DNA from: a virus
Reading direction: 5' to 3' (one strand)
DNA: 64,000 nt
Virus record (IMG/VR): IMGVR_UViG_3300044641_010298
Span: 40,213-104,212 of that record
Made by a program: the position numbers and the translations under genes. Numbering within the stretch: position 1 is the stretch's first letter; the number at the start of each line of letters is the position of its first letter. This document shows positions 19,597 to 28,363 of this stretch, one piece after another. The notes beneath the pieces were generated by a model. It did not search any database. It worked only from the letters and a program-made list of their open reading frames with translations, and had not been told where the DNA came from.

Positions 19597-20222
19597 TTAT
19601 TTTCCTTTTTAATCTTATCAATAAAATCCGAGCTTATACAATCAGAAAAAATTGAAATTCCAGGAAATTTTTCATTTATTACAGTGTAATTAAGCTTATC
19701 CCTAGTTGAGCAAATTGAAGCTCTTTTGTATTTTGTCATCCACTCAACATTGTCTCTCTCAGGAGTTCCGCCTTCAAAAATTACTGGGATCCCACTTTTT
19801 ATTTTTTCCTTGAATATTTCATGAATTTGATAAATCTTTTCTCCATCATTTGAAACATCAATGTGACAAAAATCAAAATTTAGATTGGACCAATCTCCCT
19901 CAAATATGTTTCCCTTCTCAAGAGTCACAAAATCTGAAACGCCAAGATCATCTATCCTTTGCTGAACATCTGATCTTTTGCTGCTCTTATAAGAGTAATC
20001 TTCCCACAAGTCAAAGCATGTAAGTGATCCATTTCCGAGTGTCTTCAAAGCAAGGCCCATGCAAATTGCAGAATATCCAAAAAGAGTCCCAAACTCAACA
20101 ATTTTTAAGGGAGAAATTTCTAAAACTGTCTCATACAAAAAAATACCAAGACCATTCTTGGAATAAGAAGACTCAATTTCTAGCCTATTTATAATTTCTC
20201 TTGCCTCATTCTCTCTTATCAT
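19593..20222 (-). CDS. SAM-dependent methyltransferase, O-methyltransferase-like
   Basis: 209 residues. Motif I is KIVEFGTLFGYSAICMGLAL, followed by SLTCFDLWEDYSY and the acidic FDFCHIDVSNDGEKIYQ. Pattern of class I O-methyltransferases acting on sugars (CmcI/MdmC-like). ATGA overlap with the cupin gene. Substrate unknown. Confidence 0.72.
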   Translation of the reverse strand: MIRENEAREIINRLEIESSYSKNGLGIFLYETVLEISPLKIVEFGTLFGYSAICMGLALKTLGNGSLTCFDLWEDYSYKSSKRSDVQQRIDDLGVSDFVTLEKGNIFEGDWSNLNFDFCHIDVSNDGEKIYQIHEIFKEKIKSGIPVIFEGGTPERDNVEWMTKYKRASICSTRDKLNYTVINEKFPGISIFSDCISSDFIDKIKKENK

Positions 20223-20243
20223 TAATTCCTCACGTTCTGGAAT

Positions 20244-20900
20244 CTAGTAATCTCTTGGATTTTCACCATGCGGATACCAAGTCAATCCCATCTCATCTCT
20301 AGTGTCAAATTGAATCTTCTCTTTTTGAAAAAAATTAAAAATTTGATCTTCAATTGAGATTGAATTCTTGACCATTTCAATTAAATTAATTGATCTACAG
20401 TAGCTTAAAAGATCCTTAGAGCTTATACAAAAAAGACCTGTATTAAAATGTCGACCGTGCTCTCTGTTAATTGTGAATAGATTTCTTGGATTTGACAAAA
20501 AAGAATCAATAAAATTAAAGTTTCTTGTCTTCTGCCTCGGTTCGTGATGAATTATCCAGTCATATTCTTTTATTTCATTTTCAAGACAAAGCCACGTAAA
20601 AATCAGTCCAGCACCGTTATTTAATCCCCCAAATTGATTGTTTTTAGTTAAAAAAACTCTAGAATTTGAGGGAAATCTATCAACAATTCTTTGATCAATC
20701 TCGGAAAAACTAGAAGATGTATTATCAGATATGATGATGTCCACATTCTTGAATCTATCATGTCCGCTCAAGAATGTATCTAGCCCCGCCATATACTGGT
20801 TTACTCTATCCTCTCCTGTAAATCTTCCAGAACCATATCCGGTGCGAGGAGGCGGATTAAATGCACAGCTCAGGATGATTAAGCACCTGCTTTTTTCCAT
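20244..20900 (-). CDS. Probable GT-A glycosyltransferase
   Basis: 218 residues with a GT-A-like beginning (CLIILSCAFNPPP), VDIIISDNTSSSF, FLTKNNQFGGLNNGAG, and DWIIHHEPRQ at the place of the metal-binding DxD. FNTGLFCISSKDLL follows. Start supported by GGAG seven bases before the ATG. Family placement is tentative; DxD is replaced by HxE. Confidence 0.5.
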   Translation of the reverse strand: MEKSRCLIILSCAFNPPPRTGYGSGRFTGEDRVNQYMAGLDTFLSGHDRFKNVDIIISDNTSSSFSEIDQRIVDRFPSNSRVFLTKNNQFGGLNNGAGLIFTWLCLENEIKEYDWIIHHEPRQKTRNFNFIDSFLSNPRNLFTINREHGRHFNTGLFCISSKDLLSYCRSINLIEMVKNSISIEDQIFNFFQKEKIQFDTRDEMGLTWYPHGENPRDY

Positions 20901-20955
20901 GTGAAATCTCCAGTATTTGTCTCGTTTTATGTTTTCTGAAGTTTGCTAACTCGTC

Positions 20956-21657
20956 TTAGTTTCTCTGGTCTTCCACAAGGTTCTTTCTCATGAAGTAGAT
21001 GTTTGTGTGCTCATAATCATCATCTTTGTTTTCTACTTTCAAAAAGTACAAAGAATTTTCTCGAATGAGTGCACGATAAGCAATAAATCCTGATGTTTCA
21101 AGAAGCTGAAGCATATCAGAAATCTTTATTCCTCGCTCTTTCCAGCATCCTCCGTACTCGAATTGTCCGGCTAGTATTTTTTCGTGATTAGCATATCTTC
21201 CAATGCTAGAAAAAGTCTCTAGCTCAAATCCCTCTGTATCAATCTTGAGATACCATGAGCTAGAAGGGGATTGATCAAATTCTGATTCATCCAGTATGCT
21301 CTCAAGCCTTCTGAGGCTGACTTCGATCTTCTCTCTTTGATTCAGTATCTCTATCTCGTTAAATGCCTGTCTGTCATAGAGAGCTGAACACTTGGGAAAA
21401 TTAGGCGTCACAAACATATCAGACTTTTTTTCTTCTGTGGAGATTGCGCATTGAAATACTTTTGCGCTTGGGAATCTATTTCTAATGATCTCAGCCTTTT
21501 CTGGTATCGGCTCGATCATGATTGCATTTTTTCTAGATCCCATCCCTAGAACAAAACTAACAAAGTCACCCTCGTGACTTCCTACGTCAATTATTCCAAA
21601 ATCTTTTGGAAAAACTCGATCAATTATCGATTTTGCAATGATAAAATCTTCTTCCAC
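20956..21657 (-). CDS. FkbM-family methyltransferase
   Basis: 233 residues. IIDVGSHEGDFVSFVLGMG (motif I), MIEPIPEKAEII and WYLKIDTEGFELETFSSIG (the LKIDTEG box) mark the FkbM family, which O-methylates sugars and polyketides. It sits in the glycosyltransferase run and probably caps or decorates a glycan. Confidence 0.85.
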   Translation of the reverse strand: MEEDFIIAKSIIDRVFPKDFGIIDVGSHEGDFVSFVLGMGSRKNAIMIEPIPEKAEIIRNRFPSAKVFQCAISTEEKKSDMFVTPNFPKCSALYDRQAFNEIEILNQREKIEVSLRRLESILDESEFDQSPSSSWYLKIDTEGFELETFSSIGRYANHEKILAGQFEYGGCWKERGIKISDMLQLLETSGFIAYRALIRENSLYFLKVENKDDDYEHTNIYFMRKNLVEDQRN

Positions 21658-21670
21658 AGCAGCTCCCGTC

Positions 21671-22513
21671 TCAAATATACCCGAGAATAATGTTCTCGTA
21701 TTTCTTTGCAGCCTGCTCGAGAGTAAAACTCTCCTCTATGAATTCTCTTGGTAAGAAACTTGAAATTTTTTGAGAAAATTCATCAAATCTATCAATATTA
21801 AAGGTGTCAAAGATCTCACCGCAGCGCTGGTCAAAATATGGAACGCTAGTTGAATCAGCAGGGTTATCCTTGTAGTGAAAATAGTCAAACTTTGATTTAT
21901 TCACAACATAGCAGGGCACACCCATTGAGAGTATCTGCATGTAAGCAATTCCTTGTGACTCAGTACCCGTCAAAAGAATGCAAGATCTAGCGCTTTCACA
22001 GGCAAGATATAGATCTTTCTCTTCGTATTTTCCATACTCTATGATCCTGTGAGGGACGGACCTGCTTCTGAGGTGATTGATGACAAAATCAAGCTCTTCT
22101 CTCTGCCGACTCTTGAAATAGACTAAGACCTCTTTCTTTTGTTGATTTTTTGGGGACCAAAGATCAGTATCAATGCCTGCGGGCCACACATCAATTGTGG
22201 ATGATGACATCTCTGCGTATTTTTGGTACTTTTTCTTAACCCATTCGCTTGGGACAACATAGTGATCAAATTTTTTACAAATTTCTCCCCACTCACTTGG
22301 AAAGATGAATAAATTTGGTCCCATTATAGCATTTCTAGGAAGAGATCCCAGAGCTTGAGTGGGCTGTAAACATCCCTGGATAACATCGGATTGTATCCTG
22401 CTATTTCCATAGACAGACCATCCAATTCCAGCTAGGCCTCTTGCAAGACTTTCAACAACTCTTCCAGGTCCTCTTTGAGTCGAAGAAAAATGCAAGTTTA
22501 TTTCTTTTTTCAA
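21671..22513 (-). CDS. Glycosyltransferase, GT-B type
   Basis: 280 residues, short for GT-B. It starts MKKEINLHFSSTQRGPGRVV with a GPGR nucleotide-side loop and has VVPSEWVKKKYQKYA and a donor-binding CILLTGTESQGIAYMQILSM. Overlaps the next upstream gene by 4 bp. Donor and acceptor unknown. Confidence 0.68.
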   Translation of the reverse strand: MKKEINLHFSSTQRGPGRVVESLARGLAGIGWSVYGNSRIQSDVIQGCLQPTQALGSLPRNAIMGPNLFIFPSEWGEICKKFDHYVVPSEWVKKKYQKYAEMSSSTIDVWPAGIDTDLWSPKNQQKKEVLVYFKSRQREELDFVINHLRSRSVPHRIIEYGKYEEKDLYLACESARSCILLTGTESQGIAYMQILSMGVPCYVVNKSKFDYFHYKDNPADSTSVPYFDQRCGEIFDTFNIDRFDEFSQKISSFLPREFIEESFTLEQAAKKYENIILGYI

Positions 22514-23313
22514 CTTCTTTCCAGAAGGCTTATAGAAGAAGGATAATGAGCAGAAGTATTGTTTATCTCAGAAAGCGACAAGAAGTCAATCTTCTTTCCC
22601 TGATCCCAGATCTTTTTCAAATTTTCTGGTAATTCCTCGCCCGACTTGTTCTTGTACTCATCTTGGACACGATTGATGGGCAAGTTCACTATGCAGGAAG
22701 ATGCCATACAGACACATCCAAAGTTTTGAGACATCTGCTTGGCAATTTGCAACCTGTCCTCGAACTGATTTGGATTATTGAATTCAATCATCTGAATCCA
22801 TGATAGCATCTGATCTTTTCTAAAGACGTGTCCATCAACAGATATTGGGTAACTCCAGTCTCCAGATCCAGCGCGCCAGTCCCAAGCAAAAAATCCTCCC
22901 TGGATCATTCCGTCTGGGATTGGCTGCTTCTCTCCTGTTGGATAGCAATAGTTTAGATGCATACCCATTCTCATTGAGAATGTTAGAATGCTGGGATTTG
23001 CATCCAAGATGCCGCACATTGTCAATATTGAGCATCTCTTCTTGAAGATGATATCATCAACAAAGAATGTGCAAAATCTGCTTGCCTCAGAAAAGCAAGA
23101 CATGATATCTTGCTTAAAATTTCCCTGATTTACGAACCTAACATGTGGAAATTTTTTTCTTATCTCTTCGAGACCATCAACATAGAGATCATCGTATTTG
23201 AAAATAACAGATATTGAGGAGTGATCCTTGATGTCAGAATAAAAATGAAGAGATTCTAACAATGCATAGAGCTGGAGGGGTCTATTCCTAGAAAATATTA
23301 CAGTATCGATCAT
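22510..23313 (-). CDS. Glycosyltransferase-like protein, GT-A type
   Basis: 267 residues. The opening MIDTVIFSRNRPLQLYALLE and CTFFVDDIIFKK (VDD in place of DxD) suggest a GT-A enzyme. The remaining sequence, including NYCYPTGEKQPIPDG and WDWRAGSGDWSYPISVDGH, resembles a family often seen in phage and capsular clusters. Overlaps both neighbours by 4 bp. Confidence 0.62.
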   Translation of the reverse strand: MIDTVIFSRNRPLQLYALLESLHFYSDIKDHSSISVIFKYDDLYVDGLEEIRKKFPHVRFVNQGNFKQDIMSCFSEASRFCTFFVDDIIFKKRCSILTMCGILDANPSILTFSMRMGMHLNYCYPTGEKQPIPDGMIQGGFFAWDWRAGSGDWSYPISVDGHVFRKDQMLSWIQMIEFNNPNQFEDRLQIAKQMSQNFGCVCMASSCIVNLPINRVQDEYKNKSGEELPENLKKIWDQGKKIDFLSLSEINNTSAHYPSSISLLERS

Positions 23314-24011
23314 TTTACCACGCCCGTATAAAGATACAGGGATCTATAGAAGCTTGACAATGATAATGCAATTTTTGGATCATAGGCTGGACTGTGTTCG
23401 AACCTATAGGTTACAAGTCGCTCAGGAAGTATTTCAATTTTTGCAAACTTGATCGCTCTTAGCCAGAAATGATAATCCTCGCAGAAAGGAAAGCAATCTT
23501 CGTAGACCCCAATGTGATCAATCAGGGACCGCTTAAAGATCATGCTGGAATTTGCAAGGCAATTTCTTCCAGAAAGCATGCTGCTGATTATTTCATTGTG
23601 TGTCAGAGGATGGAATATCTGATTTTCGTAGAGCGTTCCATCTTTATGTGTTGTCAATATCTGTGTACCAACAACATCTGCTCCATTTTCATCGATGCAC
23701 TTGATCTGCTTTTCAATCTTTCCATCGTGCCAGATATCATCAGCATCCAAGAGGGCAACTAGATCACCCTTTGCAATAAAAAGACCCTTGTTTCTTGCAG
23801 GAACTTTTCCCTTTTGAGATTCAACAACGATCACCCTGCCATCTATTTCTGCTTCTTTGTTGGCAACTTCCATTGTTGAATCTGTGCAGCCATTGACAAT
23901 TACAATGACCTCTTCAATGACAGGACCCTGGGAAAGCGCGCTCTGGATTGCGTCACGAAGTGTGGATTCAGCATTATAGGCAGGAATTATGACCGAGACG
24001 CTGTGATTCAC
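23310..24011 (-). CDS. Family 2 glycosyltransferase
   Basis: 233 residues. Classical GT2 features: SVIIPAYNAESTLRDAIQSA, EEVIVIVNGCTDSTMEVA, KVPARNKGLFIAKGDL and LLDADDIWHDGKIEKQI with DxD. Transfers a sugar with inversion. Overlaps the bifunctional glycosyltransferase gene by 4 bp. Confidence 0.9.
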   Translation of the reverse strand: MNHSVSVIIPAYNAESTLRDAIQSALSQGPVIEEVIVIVNGCTDSTMEVANKEAEIDGRVIVVESQKGKVPARNKGLFIAKGDLVALLDADDIWHDGKIEKQIKCIDENGADVVGTQILTTHKDGTLYENQIFHPLTHNEIISSMLSGRNCLANSSMIFKRSLIDHIGVYEDCFPFCEDYHFWLRAIKFAKIEILPERLVTYRFEHSPAYDPKIALSLSSFYRSLYLYTGVVK

Positions 24012-25840
24012 TGGATCCCCTCGATGTGTGGGACCTTGTTCTTCCAGTCCACCTTTCTGTGAAAGATATGCCCACCTAGCTCTTTTGCCAGCTTATCTGC
24101 AAGCTGTCTAATGTCTTCGTCTGAGACTTCTGCCCAAGGCTTATCAAAGAACATGTTATTGTCAGCGCTATCCTCCTGTCGGATATCAAATAGGCTCTCC
24201 CAGTGACGCTGCCAGTAATCTCTGTATGTTCTAATCTTTCTCTCCATGTTAAACCACGAGTAGTGTCGAGGAGAGGGCAGGCTGCTGACAACGTGCTTGA
24301 ACCATGACTGGTAGGCGTGAAGCGCCTCTGGATGACCTCCAATGGCTGCGATTCTTGCACGATGAGCTTCTTCTGTGTAGAAATTTGCGCAAGGAATTGG
24401 GTCACCTGTTGAAACGTGAATGTAATCACATCCGTCTGTCCCCTGCCTTGCATACAGATTCCCCTCAGAATCTGTCATTCGAAGCTGTGCTGGTATTCCA
24501 TGCGTTATATGGGGAAGATTTCTAGATAGTCTCCACTTCCAGGGAGTGATATCCATTCTAACCTTCTCTTTTGATCCCCAAAATTCAACAACTGGAAGGC
24601 AGACAAGGTTTGAAGTCTTTGGAAATGACTTACAAAGATCTCTTACCTTTGTCCAGTCAGATTCTGGTAAGACCTCATCTGCATCCATCTGCCAGCAAAA
24701 ATCACCAGTACAATGGCTTCTTGCAACTGCCTTCTGGTCTCCATCAAATACAGCAAACCGCTTGTGTGACCAATCTCTCTCGTTTCTTACGAGCTTGATC
24801 CTGGGATCATTGCTAGCCATTTCTTGGAGCCTTTCCCAGGTTCCATCCTTCGAGCCGCCATCAACGATGACAACCTCATCGCAGAACCCGACCATTGACC
24901 TAATTGAATCCTCGTACGGGTATTGATGCTTGATGCAATCAAGCGTGGTTGTGTATCCGGATATGCTGGGTTCATTCTGTGCTATCTTGTTGACAACGCC
25001 CCAGAACATATCAGGCCTGTTCCTGAGATAAGCACAGACGTCATTTGGCGCTGCCTGGAACCATGGCTCTGCAGCATGCTGCACGTTCTCATTTGTGACA
25101 ACTTCACATCCGAGCAGCTTGGCCTCTATGACCATTCTTGGGCATGTATCTCCGCCTTTTGGCAAGTAGACAAATCCCGATGATTCTGACATCTTTTGTA
25201 GCATTTGATCATATGGAAGGTCCCAAACAATCTCATACTGCTTGTTATTGCTGATGCACCACTGCTCAGCGTCATCGGCGCCCTTTATCCATGATTTTGA
25301 TCCAAGAACTAACCATCCAGATCTTGTATTTTCAGATTTTGATAAATCATCAACCTTTTGGAAAAATTCATCTCCAAAAACAGAGCTTAGGACAGTTGTC
25401 TTCTTGTCATTAAGAAATGGAAATCTATCTGTGTAGCGCTGCTTTTGTGCTTCAGACATCCAGAAGACGTGATCAGCAGCATAATAGAACGCAGAAACAA
25501 GCTTTCCTAAGTCTTTTTCGTGGCAATCACAATCCTTTCCAGTCTCTGACTTGTGCTTCTCAATTGACCTATATTGGCAGAATTTATAATCATACTCAAG
25601 GATGGCAAACTTAAGATTTGATGCAATTGTCGGAATGAGATTAAAATCGATTGATGCAAAATTACCAAAAACCCAGATGTCATCCTTGTGATTCTGGATT
25701 AGATTCATTGTAAGATTTCTGGCGTGAATCTTGACAACCTCAAACGGGCTCTTTCCAATAAGAGACTCAGTTGTAAGCTCAGCACCTCCAGCATAATTTT
25801 CTGCAAAAAGATCAGCTACGAAGACTACTTTGTTTTTCAT
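24008..25840 (-). CDS. Two-domain glycosyltransferase: GT-B half plus GT2 half
   Basis: 610 residues from the ATG at 25838-25840 (MKNKVVFVADLF). The longer frame begins with TTG inside a terminator and is rejected. Residues about 1-300 look like a truncated GT4 (AENYAGGAELTTESL, FVYLPKGGDTCPRMVIEAKL). From about 305 a GT2 of the LPS-core type starts (IKHQYPYEDSI, DEVVIVDGGSKDGTWERL, FCWQMDADEVLP). It may add two sugars in sequence. No strong ribosome site is visible in front of the ATG. Confidence 0.78.
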   Translation of the reverse strand: MKNKVVFVADLFAENYAGGAELTTESLIGKSPFEVVKIHARNLTMNLIQNHKDDIWVFGNFASIDFNLIPTIASNLKFAILEYDYKFCQYRSIEKHKSETGKDCDCHEKDLGKLVSAFYYAADHVFWMSEAQKQRYTDRFPFLNDKKTTVLSSVFGDEFFQKVDDLSKSENTRSGWLVLGSKSWIKGADDAEQWCISNNKQYEIVWDLPYDQMLQKMSESSGFVYLPKGGDTCPRMVIEAKLLGCEVVTNENVQHAAEPWFQAAPNDVCAYLRNRPDMFWGVVNKIAQNEPSISGYTTTLDCIKHQYPYEDSIRSMVGFCDEVVIVDGGSKDGTWERLQEMASNDPRIKLVRNERDWSHKRFAVFDGDQKAVARSHCTGDFCWQMDADEVLPESDWTKVRDLCKSFPKTSNLVCLPVVEFWGSKEKVRMDITPWKWRLSRNLPHITHGIPAQLRMTDSEGNLYARQGTDGCDYIHVSTGDPIPCANFYTEEAHRARIAAIGGHPEALHAYQSWFKHVVSSLPSPRHYSWFNMERKIRTYRDYWQRHWESLFDIRQEDSADNNMFFDKPWAEVSDEDIRQLADKLAKELGGHIFHRKVDWKNKVPHIEGIQ

Positions 25841-25881
25841 AGAAAAATAGTAGTCAAGAACTCTTAAATGTTTAAAAGAAA

Positions 25882-25904
25882 AAGCCGGGCTCAAGGCCCA
25901 GCTT
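25882..25904 (-). terminator. Rho-independent terminator behind the fibre operon
   Basis: On the minus strand AAGCTGGGC, a 5-base loop, GCCCGGCTT (one mismatch), then TTTTTCTTTT. It separates the fibre genes from the glycosyltransferase operon. Confidence 0.75.
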
Positions 25905-25924
25905 AGTCTTTGTCAGCTAAAGAG

Positions 25925-28303
25925 CTAGATCTCTTCGATCACAAACTTGTATCTCTTTCCAGAGTGATTGTTTGTAATTGAGAGGAAGTCTCTCTCCTCA
26001 ATGATGGTCCAGTCACCACGATCGTTGCGAAGGTGCAAGTCGCCGGTGTACATGTTGCGCCACCGGAATGAAGGTGAGCCAAGGTCATAGGCAACGTCTG
26101 CTCCTGGAAGCATATTCTCATTGACAGTGATCGTTCCTGCACCTGACGTGGATCCAATGTTAATATTTGTCGTCGAGTTAGAAGCACCACCAGTTCCAAT
26201 GTTGATCGTCTTTGTGGTGGATGCGGCAGTCGCACCAGTTCCAAGGTTGTAAGTCGAGGATCCCGTTGAAGCAGTTCCAAGATTTACTGTCTGCGTCGAC
26301 GTGGTGGTGCTTGCAATTGAGAGTGTTGTTGAAACACCTGCAAAATTAATCGTTGTTACGTCGGAATTTAGAAGGTCAGCTCTTGTTATAGTGGGGCCTG
26401 ATCCTAGAATCAAGCTTCCGCCTATTGTACCGCTCTGGACAGTAAAGATGTTATCTGAGTCAGCACGGAAGAAAGCACCTTGGCCTGTAACACCCTTTGC
26501 GATGTTCAGGTATACAGCTGATCCGCTGACTATTGTTGTCGAAGTACCTCCAACAACCATTGCCTTTCCAGAATCAGCTGTAATAAGCGCTGCATTTGAT
26601 GAAAGAGATACAGATGATGAATTTATTGTCAGGTATGGCTGAGCATGCTTCTGAAATCCAACACCAGTATCACCATGTCGCATCAAGAAGTTGCTTGATC
26701 CGCTGAGGTTTAGATTGGATCCTGCTGCTGATCCGAGTGTAAATCCGTTTGCGCTAGTGGCAGTTCCTACAGCAGCAGCACCTGCAAATGCGAAGCTTGT
26801 TGATCCTCCGTGCGATCCGATTGTGACGCCAGATCCCGTAAGAACAAGGTTTCTTGCTATAGATCCAGCCCCTCCATCTCTTGCAAACAACGTGAGGCTT
26901 GTCGATGGAATGCCCGTAACCGATCCGGCCTGTATTCCATTGACGTCAAAATTGACGCCAGTCGTTGAATCAAGATCAACAGCGGCGCCGCTGAGGATTA
27001 GTGACTTTCCTCCAACAGCTCCGAACTTAGCTGCTCCGGCTGATCCTGTGAGCTCGGCATGAGAGCTTCCTCCAATCTGGAACTCAATGGGCTGATTTGA
27101 TGCAGGATTGAGGGTAATCTTGCTCGCTGTTGAATTGACTGTGACAGGTCCCGATGCCTGGGCAAGAAGAGATGTACCATCAGAGGAAGAAACAAATGCT
27201 GTAGTTCCTCCAACATCAAATCTAGCCGCCCTTACTGGCTGCAGAGCAGTAACGCTAACAGCTGTTGCAACGCTTCCTGTTGGTGAGCTTGTTGTCTTTG
27301 TTGCTACGAAAGATGAGTTGGAATTTGACCAGACGAATGCAACATTATTTCCGTCACCAGTAATTCCACCAATGAATCCTCGATCACCAGCAGATAGAGC
27401 AATTGATCCAGAAGAGAACCCAAGACCGATGACAGGATCTTGAATCTCTGTGACTGTTGAATCAATTGTGGTAACTGTTCCGCTGATGTAGAGATCGCCC
27501 TTGACTGTGAGGCTGTTGTTGACTGTAGTCGTGCCAGTGCTTGAACCGATTGCTACTGCAGTAGCAGCACCGCCAATGTTAACAGTTGTTGCACTTGTGT
27601 TGAACAGGGTCGCTGTTGCAGCGGTGGTCGTAATATCTCCACCGTTGACTGCTAGATCACTGCTGGCGCTTACAATGCCAACAAGAGTCGATGTTCCAGC
27701 AACAGTAAGATTTCCACCGGCTTGTAGATCACTAGAGCCGCTTATTACACCGTCATTGCCTAGAGAGACAACCTGCAGTCCTGATCCATTCTTTGTGACA
27801 AAGGATCCAGAGGTTACAACGTTATTTGTATCATCAATTGTAACACCGGATGTATCCTGGATGAGCTTTCCGGTCAATCCATCAAAACGAGCAATGGCAT
27901 TATCCGTTGCGCTAGCCGGTCCGTCAACGTCTCCACCACCTGCGCCTGCTGTAAGAGATGTGAGTGTTACACCGCCTGAGTTTCCGCTATCAAAGAATGT
28001 GAGGCCGCCAGATCCTGAGGTGATCTTTGCTGCACCTCCTAAGAACTGGATCTCGTTAGATGTGATTGTGATCGATCCAGTTCCTACGGTCAAAGATCCG
28101 CTAACAACTGCATCTCCGCCAAAAATTGCGGTTCCTGAGGTTCCTTTTCCTCCAATCGAACCGCTGACGAAGAACGAGCTATCTGTTCCTGGGTTTGATG
28201 GAAACGTTCCTGGGCCTGGATTTCCAAAGATAACAGACCCTGTTATTCCAATCTTCCAGGCATCTGCGCTACTGCCCGAGATGTTGTTAGTGATTAATGC
28301 CAT
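25925..28303 (-). CDS. Long tail fibre protein with repeated beta segments
   Basis: 792 residues, Gly/Ser/Thr-rich and low in Cys. The body consists of short recurring units such as VSGSLTV, INIGTG, TVNIGG and TTINFAG, typical of fibrous trimeric phage proteins. The C-terminal about 55 residues (LGSPSFRWRNMYTGDLHLRN, then DWTIIEER and GKRYKFVIEE) recur in the next fibre gene. Start supported by GAGAGAGG. Likely a receptor-binding or whisker-like fibre. Confidence 0.82.
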   Translation of the reverse strand: MALITNNISGSSADAWKIGITGSVIFGNPGPGTFPSNPGTDSSFFVSGSIGGKGTSGTAIFGGDAVVSGSLTVGTGSITITSNEIQFLGGAAKITSGSGGLTFFDSGNSGGVTLTSLTAGAGGGDVDGPASATDNAIARFDGLTGKLIQDTSGVTIDDTNNVVTSGSFVTKNGSGLQVVSLGNDGVISGSSDLQAGGNLTVAGTSTLVGIVSASSDLAVNGGDITTTAATATLFNTSATTVNIGGAATAVAIGSSTGTTTVNNSLTVKGDLYISGTVTTIDSTVTEIQDPVIGLGFSSGSIALSAGDRGFIGGITGDGNNVAFVWSNSNSSFVATKTTSSPTGSVATAVSVTALQPVRAARFDVGGTTAFVSSSDGTSLLAQASGPVTVNSTASKITLNPASNQPIEFQIGGSSHAELTGSAGAAKFGAVGGKSLILSGAAVDLDSTTGVNFDVNGIQAGSVTGIPSTSLTLFARDGGAGSIARNLVLTGSGVTIGSHGGSTSFAFAGAAAVGTATSANGFTLGSAAGSNLNLSGSSNFLMRHGDTGVGFQKHAQPYLTINSSSVSLSSNAALITADSGKAMVVGGTSTTIVSGSAVYLNIAKGVTGQGAFFRADSDNIFTVQSGTIGGSLILGSGPTITRADLLNSDVTTINFAGVSTTLSIASTTTSTQTVNLGTASTGSSTYNLGTGATAASTTKTINIGTGGASNSTTNINIGSTSGAGTITVNENMLPGADVAYDLGSPSFRWRNMYTGDLHLRNDRGDWTIIEERDFLSITNNHSGKRYKFVIEEI

Positions 28304-28363
28304 TTTTTCCTCTCTCGATTAACTATCTTGATCTTGTTAAGGGGAAGCCTAAATCATCTGTTT

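Noticed and set aside
25841-25894. TTG-started N-terminal extension of the two-domain glycosyltransferase
   Set aside because: It begins inside the terminator hairpin and adds sequence unlike the family.
27501-28322. 273-codon rightward open frame opposite the fibre gene
   Set aside because: Antisense to Gly/Ser/Thr-rich repeats, no ribosome site, low-complexity product.
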